A stretch of 64,000 nt of DNA from CAVPOO01 sp963707015 (GTDB lineage Bacteria; Pseudomonadota; Gammaproteobacteria; Thiohalobacterales; Thiohalobacteraceae), in the NCBI GenBank assembly GCA_963707015.1, contig CAVPOO010000007.1, forward strand, positions 372,001 to 436,000, in the 5' to 3' direction. The notes under the pieces are model-generated. The model was not told the DNA's origin. It did no database searches and saw only the letters and a program-made list of their open reading frames with translations. The position numbers were made by a program, and so were the translations under genes. Positions 56,001-64,000 of this stretch are shown here, one piece after another; the stretch's first letter is position 1; each line of letters starts with the position of its first letter.

Positions 56001-59000
56001 AACCTGCGCCGGGGAGTTGGCCAAAATGGCGACCTCGGCTGCCGTGAGGGCACGCGAATAGATGCGGGCGTCGTCGATTAGCCCATTGAAATCGTAGTTG
56101 GTGCTGCCGCCGGCATTGGCACCAATGTAGGTATTGACGCCCTGGTCATAGACGATTGATTGAGTGTAATTCGAGGTGGCGACATTCACGCCGTCAATGA
56201 AAAGCCTCTGAACATTGGCCGCATCATCGAACGTGTAAGCCACGTGATGCCACCCGGTCCCGGCAATGTACTGAGACGAACTGACGCCTCGCCAGGTGGT
56301 TCCGTCACGGAAGAACGCCTCGATTCCATTGCCGCCCGCGACCTTATCCAGTCTGAGTGTGATGTTGTCGCCAAGGCTGATGAGATCGGCGCCATCGGTG
56401 TCCGCAGCCGTGAGATTCACCCATGCCGCCAGGGTGACATTGGCCGGGTTGCCGAACAGACCTGCGACCTGGACGCGATCCCCACTGCCATCGAGACTGA
56501 GCACGTCGCCTCGATCGAGATCGTTCGTGATCGTCGCATTGCCCTGAAGGCTGCCGCTGTTCGTACCAGCGGGGCTCGAGTCAGTTGCAGGGCCTGCACT
56601 GGCAAATTCGTAGTAGCCCTGCAGGTTAGCGTCGATATTCAACGCATAACTTTCGCCATCTGTTATGGTAATCGTTAAGGTGTCGGAGCCGTTCCAGTCA
56701 AGTGCTGGGTTATATTGCAAACCATCCAGAGCCGCGTTGATGTCGGCGACCGAACCGGAAAGTGTCACGGTTGCTGTGCCATCATCGGTGATCGTGGCGC
56801 TACCATAGCCACTCATGCTCAGGATGCCGTTATTGACGGTAATCACAACGGTCGGTGTGTCACCCGCATCATCCGCGATAGCAATCGGGTTTCCATTCAA
56901 CATGCTGAACGTTAGCGCCGAATCTTCATTCGTTGTCTGCGCACCAGGAAGGCTCGCAATGGTCGGCGCGGTATTGCTGGATACAATTTCGACATTCGCC
57001 GAAAACTCCGAGGTCGAGCCGTAGGCAAGCGCGTCATCGATGCCTACTTGGGCAGGTGCATCGACCCTGGTCGCCGTCGAGGTCACATAGTCACCGCCAC
57101 CAAGCGTGACTCCGGAGAGCACCACGTCGGTGAAGCTGGCATCACCACTGCCGTTGGTCGTCACGGTGACACTGCCCAGGCCAACCCGCCCTTCGCCGTT
57201 CGTCCCGTCCTGCGTCCCGGCTGTATTGCCAAAGAACTCGATGCGGTACTCGGCGTTCAGACCATTCGTATCCAGCGTCCCGCTCACGGTCAGATCTGTA
57301 CCGCTCAGGTCTGCTTGAGTGATCACCGGGAAGTTCTGGAGGCTATTGGGCCCGGTATCGACGTCGTTCGCATCGTTGGGCGTGACACCGTTGTTCTTCA
57401 GATCGATGCCATCGCCACCATTCTCAAAGATCTGATTGCCGAGTATTGAGTTGCCATTGCCGGCCGCCGTGAACAGGCGCACGCCGTCGCCATTGTTGAA
57501 ACCGATGAGGTTTTCTGCGCCGGTGATGGTCCCGCCGATAAGATTGTCCGCAGCGGTGTCGGTCAGCGCGATGCCCGCCCCGTCATTTGCCAGGCCCGAT
57601 GTCCCGGTGACATCGGTGCCAATAAGGTTGCCCTGGATCGTGTTGTCCGAACTACGCACATAGACACCAGCCGAAACCGCAGTGTTGGTTGCGTTGTTAC
57701 CCGATATCAGGTTGCCGGCACCGGGTGCTGTGCCGCCAATCGTATTCCCATTGGAGCCATCTGCGACATAAATGCCTTGCTGATCGTTGGCGATGATTCC
57801 GGTGCCCGACGCGTCCGTCCCGATGTAGTTGGCCTGCACCGTGTTGCTGCCGGAGCCGCCCAGCCAGATGCCGGCACCGAAGTTGCCAGAGACGAGATTG
57901 CCCGCGTCGGTGGTCGTCCCTCCGATGAGGTTGGCGGTCGCACTGCCCTGGATCTGGATTCCGTCGCTGGAGTGATTGCCCCGGTCCAGCGCGCCAGTCG
58001 CGTCCGTGCCGACGTAGTTGCCCTGCACGATGTTATTGGAGGTATTGATCTCGATGCCTTCGTAGTTGTTCGAGATCACGTTTCGAGCAGCAGCCGTTGT
58101 GCCGCCGATTGTATTGCCGCTACCGGAGATGATGGCAATGCCGACGTCGGTGTTGCCGCCACCGGTCGATCCATCCGGGTCCAACCCGATGTGGTTTCCC
58201 TGGATAAAGTGGCCGGTCACTCCAGAGCCGACGATCGTGATGCCTTCGTCGCCGCTGTTGGTGATGACGTTGCGGGTGATGATGGCATTCGAACCCGCGA
58301 TATCGATGCCGTCATCGCTGTTGCCAACACCGCTGTTGCCGACGCCGGTCGTGCCGGTCCCCGCGGTGCCAATCCAGTTGTCGGCGATCGTCACGTTGTT
58401 GGCGCCGGACGCGGCATTGATGCCATCGACCGTGAAGCCGGTGATCATCAGCCCCTGGATGGTGCTACTTCCGCCACCGGCCCCGATGCTGAATCCGCTG
58501 AAGCCAGCTGCCGCGCCGTCGATCCGCACCACCGGCGTACCGGCGTAGTCGGGCTCGCTCAAGCCATTGATGATCAGCGCTTCGTTAATCGTCGGTAGCG
58601 CGCTGGCGACATTTATCGTGTGCACGCCTGTGCCGGTAATATTGAAGTTGATCGTGTCGGCGCCGGCATTCGCGTTGGCATCCAGAATGAGCTGACGCAG
58701 CGATCCGGCCCCCGAGTCGTTCGTGTTGATAACCGTGTAGGTCGCCAGCACGTTGTTCCAGGTGCCCTGCGCGTACGAAGAGACGGCGGCCGTGGTTTCG
58801 ATCGCGCCTGTCCGGTATTCCAGCACCCAATCACCGCCCAGGCTCGTGTGACCCGTCAGGTCATCGGAGGCAGCGACATCGGCCCCGGTGAGCCTGGCCA
58901 GACTGCCAACCAGCGCCTGCCCGTCTTCGGTCGCGGCGAGGTTACAGCCATAGATTAAAAGATCGCCACTGTCGGAGAAGGCGTTCGCCCAGCCTTGGAT

Positions 59001-59471
59001 TGCCGTGCTGTTTGCGAGCAAAGTGTCGAACTCGAGGCGTGTACCGCCGAGATCAATAGAACCCGCGCTGCCGTGCGAGATGATGTGCACAGCGTCGAGC
59101 TCGCGGTGTTCCGACAGTGTGTCGGTAATCTGGGCGATGCCGTCGCTGCTGTTGTCCAGCATGATGACTTCAATCTGACGCTCTTCGTTTCTGTTACTGA
59201 GCAGATCGTCGACCAGAGCCTGGTAGTCGGGCGTGTCCGTGTCGACAAAGACCAGCTCGTGCGTGGCGTATTGCTCCACGGTGACCGCGGTCGCGGTGAT
59301 TTCTTCGTGGAGCGAGAGCGGCTCGTCGTCGCCCCGATCGGGTGCCAATGTGGCGGGCACATCGATGGGGAGATCGACAGACAATAGCAGCCTCGGTTCG
59401 AGCTCCTCGAATACGAGCGCCGACCGGGACTTCCTGGGCAGTGTCGGCTTGTTTGTCTTCTTCCTTGTCAC
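50095..59471 (-). CDS. Giant LEPR-XLL/DUF4347 surface protein with 16 cadherin-like repeats (frameshifted)
   Basis: A protein of about 3,100 residues starting at GTG 59471 (AAGGTGG upstream). Order: LEPRLLLS motif near residue 24; DUF4347 domain at about 70-240 (ELVFVDTDTPDYQALVDDL, HIISHGSAGSIDLGG, YGCNLA); parallel beta-helix at about 245-830; a cadherin-like domain; a LamG-type domain at about 940-1160 (WHHVAYTFDDAANVQRLFID). Then sixteen 98-residue repeats, one more cadherin-like domain, and a C-terminal hydrophobic segment (VGYVSWLLRAGYLSASLIS near 50300) with a basic end. The frame breaks near 52640 and 52750 and again around 50470-50600. The exact 3' end is uncertain because the tail frame runs into the next gene; a TGATGA at 50095-50100 is a plausible stop. 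Likely a cell-surface adhesin. Confidence 0.85.
51256..55961 (-). repeat. Sixteen tandem 294-bp coding repeats
   Basis: Each unit encodes 98 residues from NDAPTTSPVTL through AEDSGARIITQAELLANASD and NGDGTWTYTPALNDDTAVSF to SLDITPV, a cadherin-like tandem repeat. Sixteen units of 294 bp predict 4,704 bp and 4,706 are present. The two extra bases are explained by three insertions and one deletion within one unit at about 52628-52765. Units are nearly identical, which suggests recent amplification or gene conversion. Confidence 0.92.
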
Positions 59472-59942
59472 GCACCACCACCTTGCCGCATTAACGGAAC
59501 TGCAGCGCTTTGCGTGTGGTCGAGCAAACGGAGATGCGCGCGGTAGAGGCTGCTGGCTCTGGCAACAATGCCAGACCGGTGCGCGACAGGGCTGATTTCA
59601 AGGTGCATTTGGCGGCTCCACTATCGTAGGTGAATGCCCGTAGACCGGTGGCTTTGCGCCCTCCTCTTTCGAGAAGTTTGCCTTTGTCGATCACTTCAAC
59701 CCGGGCAAGGAGCCAATGTCCCCAAGGGGTTCCCTGTGTATGTTATTTGTCGATCAGATCACAGATTTCTTTAGCCGAAGCCACCGAATTGAGAGGTAAT
59801 GCTTAAAGAACATAGGTAAAAACCCTAAGGATCCGGGTGTTTCGAATGAGACGTCGGTTCGGGGTCCGGAACCGGATGCGCTTCGCACAGGGATTACTGG
59901 CGCGTCCGACGCACCTTAGCCGATACTTGCCACCAGCCTGCA
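59472..59942. other. Leader and promoter region of the giant gene
   Basis: This 471-bp gap lies between the adaptor stop and the giant-gene start. It contains the c-di-GMP-I aptamer (59611-59695) and the 59559-59574 hairpin. The promoter should lie upstream of the aptamer, between about 59700 and 59850. That stretch is more A+T-rich than its surroundings, but I cannot place -35 and -10 boxes with confidence. Confidence 0.5.
59611..59695 (-). promoter_or_regulatory. c-di-GMP-I (GEMM) riboswitch aptamer in giant-gene leader
   Basis: On the minus strand, GGCAAAC is followed by a stem capped with CGAAAG. Then comes the hallmark GGGCGCAAAGCCACCGG, a variable hairpin (CTACGGGCATTCACCTACG) and a closing GATAGTGGAGCCGCC. 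These correspond to the conserved P1b, GNRA-loop and P3 receptor parts of class I c-di-GMP riboswitches. It lies about 140 bases before the GTG of the giant protein gene. A perfect hairpin at 59559-59574 (CTGGCA/TGCCAG) lies between aptamer and start and could be part of the switch. No T-run follows, so control is probably at translation. Confidence 0.85.
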
Positions 59943-60848
59943 TCAGTTGCCCACGCGCGCCTGGGTAGCGAGAGCCCGCTTCCCTTGACCACCAGTCTTG
60001 TTGCCGGGCGCTGCCGCCGTGGACGAGGGTTTGTCGAGGAAGCTCACCTGGCAGCGCAGACCACTGGTCAGTTTGCCCTCGGGGTTGGGGAGGGTGAGGG
60101 TGACACGAAAGGTGCCGCTGGCGGCATCGATAATTGGATCCACGATCGTGACCGTTGACTCATAGCGACCGCCCAGTGCGGCCTCGGGGCGGACCACGGC
60201 ACGCTGGCCCGCTTCGATCTGACCAAATTCCGAGACGGGCACGACGACCTCAACCCGCAGTGGGTCAATCTGGGCGATTTTCACGATCGGTCGATCCTCG
60301 ACGGATTCGCCGGGGTTCAGGTAACGTTCCGCGACGATGCCGGTGATCGGGCTGTGGATGGTATGGCGTCTGAGAGTCTCTTCAGCGCGCGCCAGTTCCA
60401 GTTCCGCGAGGCGTTTGTTTTCCTCGGCTTGCTGGAGCTTGTGGCGCGCAATGCGGGTCTCCGTCTTGACCCGATCGATTTCATCGGCGGAGATGGTCCC
60501 CTTCTTGTGCAGCTCGTCAAGCCGCTTCTCATTACGCCAGCCATAGGCCAGGCTGGCCTTCAGTGAGCGAATCTCGGCCTCCATGGCGGCTCGGGCCTGC
60601 GCATATTCAACGCCGGCGGCCTCGGCGCCCGACTCCAGCTTGGCGACCACCTGGTCCATCTCGACCCGATCGCCACGCTCGATCAGCATGCTCTCGATGA
60701 TCCCGTCCACGCGGCTACTCAGTTCGACGACCATGCCTGGTTCGACCACACAGTCGAATTCGTTCAGGCCAGCAGGCAATGCGGGCGTGGCGATCACCCA
60801 AATGAACGCGACCAGCAGGCGAAGGGTTTTTTTGTTGTGTTCCATCAT
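59943..60848 (-). CDS. Periplasmic adaptor protein (HlyD/RND membrane-fusion family)
   Basis: This 301-residue adaptor has an N-terminal signal or anchor (LLVAFIWVIATPALPAG), a lipoyl-like half (VEPGMVVELSSRVDGIIES), an alpha-hairpin (about residues 85-150) and the second lipoyl half (TIHSPITGIVAERYLNPGES). A beta-barrel follows (IVKIAQIDPLRVEVVVPVSE). Such proteins bridge an inner-membrane transporter to an outer-membrane channel. ATG 60848 lies 13 bp after the SecA-like stop, so it is the third gene of the operon with the M50/HlyD and SecA-like genes. The frame to 61013 extends into secA and is not the start. No TolC-type channel is in the window. Confidence 0.88.
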   Translation of the reverse strand: MMEHNKKTLRLLVAFIWVIATPALPAGLNEFDCVVEPGMVVELSSRVDGIIESMLIERGDRVEMDQVVAKLESGAEAAGVEYAQARAAMEAEIRSLKASLAYGWRNEKRLDELHKKGTISADEIDRVKTETRIARHKLQQAEENKRLAELELARAEETLRRHTIHSPITGIVAERYLNPGESVEDRPIVKIAQIDPLRVEVVVPVSEFGQIEAGQRAVVRPEAALGGRYESTVTIVDPIIDAASGTFRVTLTLPNPEGKLTSGLRCQVSFLDKPSSTAAAPGNKTGGQGKRALATQARVGN

Positions 60849-60861
60849 GTTATCCAGCGAA

Positions 60862-62848
60862 TCATTCCAGAGGGCCGGTGTACGCCATCGCTTCCTTGAG
60901 TCGTTCTTCGAGCCGCAACAGGTTATGCCGGAGCCTGGCATGGTGGCGCTCCGCGAGACGCTGTGCGGTACACATGAACAAGCCGAGTGGCATAGGCATC
61001 CCATGACCGGCAACCCTCCGAATCACCTTTGTTAACGTCGAGGGCAAGTGTTTCTTTAAGAGCGTGTCCTCGAGCGACAGGATGGCCTCGTGGCTTCCCG
61101 GATCACCCTGGCGCCCGCAGCGGCCGAAGAGTTGGCGGTCGATACGCCGCGCCTCGTTGCGATCGGCAGCGATCACGTGGAGCCCGCCTCGCTCGGCGAC
61201 GCCTGGCTGCAGTTTGATGTCCGTGCCCCGGCCGGCCATGTTGGTCGCCACGGTGACCGCGCCTGCCTGCCCGGCCCGCGCGACGATCTCTGCCTCGCGG
61301 TGGTCCTGACGGGCATTCAGTACGGTGTGTGCGATGCCCGCTGCAGTCAGTACATGGCTCAGCTGCTCCGAGTCCTCTACTGAGGACGTGCCAATCAGTA
61401 CCGGGCGCGAGCCGCGCAGAATTTCGGCGGCGCGTGCCGCGACGGCCTGCCACTTGGCCGCGGCACTCGCGTAAATCCGATCGCGGCCGGCGGTCCGACG
61501 GACAGGACGGAAGGTCGGAATCCGCACCACATCGAGCCCGTACACCGACCACAGCTCGCCCGCGACCTCCTGCGCCGTGCCGGTCATGCCGGAGAGGTGC
61601 AGGTAACGACGAAAAAAGCGCTGGTAGCTGATTCTCGCCAGTGTCTGCCGCTCACCGGTGAGCTCACAGCCTTCCTTGGCCTCTACCATCTGGTGCAGAC
61701 CCAGCTCCCAGGAATGATCCGGCATCACGCGGCCGGTGTTGCCCTCGATGATCTGGACCTTGTTGTCGCGCACCAGATAGTCACGGTCCTTCAGGTAACA
61801 GTGCCTGGCCCGCAAGGCCTGCATGACCAGGGCCTCGGCATCGCGCTGCCGGGTCCAGGGGGCGGGCAAGTCCGCGATCCCAGCAAGCAGACGTTCTCGG
61901 CCCAGCGCGGTGAGCTCGACGTCATGGTACCTTGCCTGCACGCGGTAATCGTGGTCGCGTTCCAGCTGTGCGGCGACCCGTAACGCCTGGCAATAAGTTT
62001 CCTCTGATGAAGGCTTGTCAAGCTCGCGCGACAGGATCAGGGGCGTGCGTGCATCGTCTATCAACACGCTGTCGGCCTCGTCGACGATCGCGAAGCACAA
62101 GCCGCGCAACAACAATGGCACGCCATCACCGCCCCGCCCCGCCAAATGGCGCAGCTGCAGCTCAAGCCGTCCACGCCGTGATCCCATCGCGACACGGTCA
62201 CGCAGATAGTCAAACGCGACCTGTTTCGGCGTACAATAAGTGATGTTGCAGGCGTATGCCTGCCGGCGGGTGTGCGGCTCGCGTGCCTGTTCGGTGACGG
62301 CACCCGACGCCCAACCCGAGCAGCTTGTAGACCGGCGCCATCAGTTCGGCATCGCGCCGGGCGAGATAATCGTTGGCCGTGATCACATGCACGGGGATCC
62401 CGGCCAGTGCCGCCGTGCCGGCGGTCAGCGTCGCGGTCAGGGTCTTGCCCTCGCCGGTTTCCATTTCGGCCAGCATGCCGTTGAGCATCACCCAGCCACC
62501 CAGGATCTGCGTGTCGTAGTGGCGTTGCCCCAGTGTGCGCCAGGCAGCTTCACGCACCAGGGCAAAGCCCTCTACGGCACGCTGTTCATCAAGCCCGCCA
62601 CGGGCCAGTTGCTGGCGCAGTTCATCGACCCGCTGCCTGAAGCGCCCGTCACTCAGGTCTTGCAGCCCTGCGGATGCCGCATTGACTCGGGTAATGAACT
62701 GATTCGCACGCCGGGTGTGATTCAGTGACCAGCGCCGAAGTATACCCAGCGCGTTATGGAGCGTCGCATCGAATGCGTTTCTGCGCGCATGATCGCGCTC
62801 CGGATACTGACCCAGTGCAATTCCGGGCCGCAGCGCCTCGCTATACAT
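60862..62848 (-). CDS. Shortened SecA paralogue, frameshifted
   Basis: A SecA-family ATPase of about 660 residues, versus about 900 for housekeeping SecA. It has the Walker A MLAEMETGEGKTLTATL, the DEAD-like VDEADSVLIDDARTPLIL, the second motor motif TNMAGRGTDIKL and FGRCGRQGDPGSHEAILSLE. The C-terminal zinc and linker region (CxCxSG...CH) is absent. The frame shifts near 62305, where LGLGVG should continue VTEQAREPHTRRQAYACNIT; one extra G in a short run explains it. ATG 62848 overlaps the upstream M50/HlyD stop (ATGTATAG). Being in an adaptor operon next to a giant surface protein, it is probably an accessory motor for exporting that protein. Confidence 0.85.
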
Positions 62849-64000
62849 TGAACTTTCTCAGGAACAACTGCCGCACCCGTCGATACCATTGCTGTGCCAG
62901 AGGTTCGCTGCCGTGGTCGAAACGCACATAGACCCGCATACCCAGGCGGTCCACCGGAACCGGTAGGGCAAGCTCGACCTCGAAGACGCCCTCCAGCGCG
63001 CGTGTCCCGGTGGCGTCCTCCGGGTCAACGGCAAACGGGCCGCCGCCCATGGGACCGAGAGCCGCACTCGGTAGTCGCTCGACAGCGGCCGGTACTTGCC
63101 GGGTGACACGCGCCGGCACCGGCGAGACGAGTTGCTCCGCGAGTCTGACACTCACCGACTGAGTCTGATGTTTCACCAGACCGATATCGGCCTGAGGTAC
63201 AGCAACCCGCACCGTGGGTTCGTCGAGCTCTGCCACATACCCCAGCAGGTCCCCTTGGTGGACGAAGCGGCCCGGCAAATCGCCCGCCAGATCCAGCAGA
63301 AACACACCGGCAACAGGACTGCGCAGCACCAGCGACTCGGCCTGTTCGCGCGCGCGCTCGAGATCTGCCTGCACGACTCGAATCTCTTCATCCAGGATGT
63401 CGGCCTCGACCTGCTTCAATTCCGCCAGCAGGACCTGCCGACGGGTCGACAGCTCGCGAAGTCTGGCCTCCAGGTTTTGCGTGCGTGCCTTCAGGAACGG
63501 ATCTTCAGTCTCGATCAGGGGCTGGTCAGGCGCGACCTGCGTATCAGGTTCTGCCAGGAGACGCGTGATCATTCCCTCGTGCCCGGCCCGCAATTCCGAG
63601 CCTTCCGGCGGCGCTATCACACCCTCGGCCAGCGTCGCAAGTGGCACAGGGACAACGAACACCAGTGCTGCGGCCCCGATGGCCAGTCCGGCGCTGATGG
63701 ACACGGCGCGCGCGCGCTGCCGTTGCAGGTCGGGTGCGCTTAGCAACGCCCGGGTGTGTTTGAGCACAGGCAGGACCAGCATGGTGCCGGTCGCCCAGAA
63801 GGCAATGAGCACCCCAACCGTGGGGTAGCGCTCCGCCACGAACAGGACAATTCCGACCAGAATGACGATTCGATAGATGTAGGACAGGACACCGTAACCG
63901 ATCAACCAGCGCCGCTCGCCTTCGGCGGTTGCGGGTGACTCGAGGCTACGCACCCCGAACAGGTAGCGTTTGACGAGATAGCCCAGATAACGGGTTGAGC
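62841..64000 (-). CDS. M50-type/HlyD fusion secretion protein, 5' end cut by window
   Basis: The frame is open to the window end, continuing upstream of GTG 63953 with RYLGYLVKRYLFGVRSLESP, so the N-terminal part is missing. The visible part resembles the end of an M50 (site-2 protease-like) membrane domain, with helices at YIYRIVILVGIVLFVAE, VGVLIAFWATGTMLVLPVL and ISAGLAIGAAALVFVVPVP. A HlyD-type periplasmic half follows: lipoyl segment GVIAPPEGSELRAGHEGMIT, alpha-helical hairpin and LRSPVAGVFLLDLAGDL. The catalytic HExxH of M50 would lie outside the window. It overlaps the SecA-like gene by eight bases. Related fusion proteins occur in peptide and protein secretion loci. Confidence 0.8.
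   Translation of the reverse strand, partial: STRYLGYLVKRYLFGVRSLESPATAEGERRWLIGYGVLSYIYRIVILVGIVLFVAERYPTVGVLIAFWATGTMLVLPVLKHTRALLSAPDLQRQRARAVSISAGLAIGAAALVFVVPVPLATLAEGVIAPPEGSELRAGHEGMITRLLAEPDTQVAPDQPLIETEDPFLKARTQNLEARLRELSTRRQVLLAELKQVEADILDEEIRVVQADLERAREQAESLVLRSPVAGVFLLDLAGDLPGRFVHQGDLLGYVAELDEPTVRVAVPQADIGLVKHQTQSVSVRLAEQLVSPVPARVTRQVPAAVERLPSAALGPMGGGPFAVDPEDATGTRALEGVFEVELALPVPVDRLGMRVYVRFDHGSEPLAQQWYRRVRQLFLRKFNV

Overview
The window is high-GC DNA that looks like a gammaproteobacterium, perhaps a Chromatiales-like sulfur or environmental lineage. The hints are a VPLPA-CTERM protein, exosortase-type polysaccharide genes, a monomeric isocitrate dehydrogenase, several c-di-GMP enzymes, and a giant LEPR-XLL/DUF4347 surface protein. 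Taxonomy is inferred from gene families only. I see no rRNA, tRNA, CRISPR array or replication origin.

Region by region. 1-10.2 kb is an envelope polysaccharide or lipid cluster: an MsbA-like ABC exporter (cut by the window edge), a FemAB/GNAT-like protein, a polysaccharide pyruvyl transferase, a CapK-like adenylating enzyme and a GT4 glycosyltransferase. It ends with an AMP-ligase/carrier-protein/MBOAT-like cassette bracketed by a direct repeat. 10.4-12.0 kb is an HDOD-GGDEF regulator. 12.3-17.5 kb holds a small membrane protein and a divergent malonate locus: malonyl-CoA synthetase facing a TRAP DctPQM transporter, with an inverted-repeat operator candidate between them. 17.8-19.2 kb has small genes, an HTH protein and a VPLPA-CTERM protein. 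19.7-21.9 kb pairs a cell-wall amidase with a MamK-like actin. 22.6-27.4 kb is an operon of a SEL1-like protein, a PpkA-like vWA protein, an ABC ATPase and an FtsX-like permease, split by a 247-bp MITE.

27.4-34.6 kb is a scarred segment. It contains IS110 and IS91 remnants, a second 247-bp MITE, a fragment of an FtsX paralogue, a seven-bladed propeller protein and isocitrate dehydrogenase. 34.6-47 kb carries mrfA-mrfB-like DNA repair genes, an OmpA/DUF4892 protein, a CDP-alcohol phosphatidyltransferase, a PPC-domain secreted protein, alpha-glucan phosphorylase, a frameshifted dadA and a frameshifted ankyrin-SPOR protein.

47-64 kb is the most striking part. All its genes are on the minus strand: an M50-type/HlyD fusion protein, a shortened SecA paralogue and a periplasmic adaptor form a tight operon. 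This is followed by a c-di-GMP-I riboswitch leader, a roughly 3,100-residue LEPR-XLL/DUF4347 protein with sixteen near-identical 98-residue repeats, and a GGDEF-EAL enzyme. I read it as a candidate dedicated export system for a giant surface protein, controlled by c-di-GMP at both the RNA and enzyme level.

At least six genes in the right half are frameshifted, and four single-base indels fall within about 140 bp of the repeat array. Some of these are probably sequencing or assembly errors rather than real gene decay.
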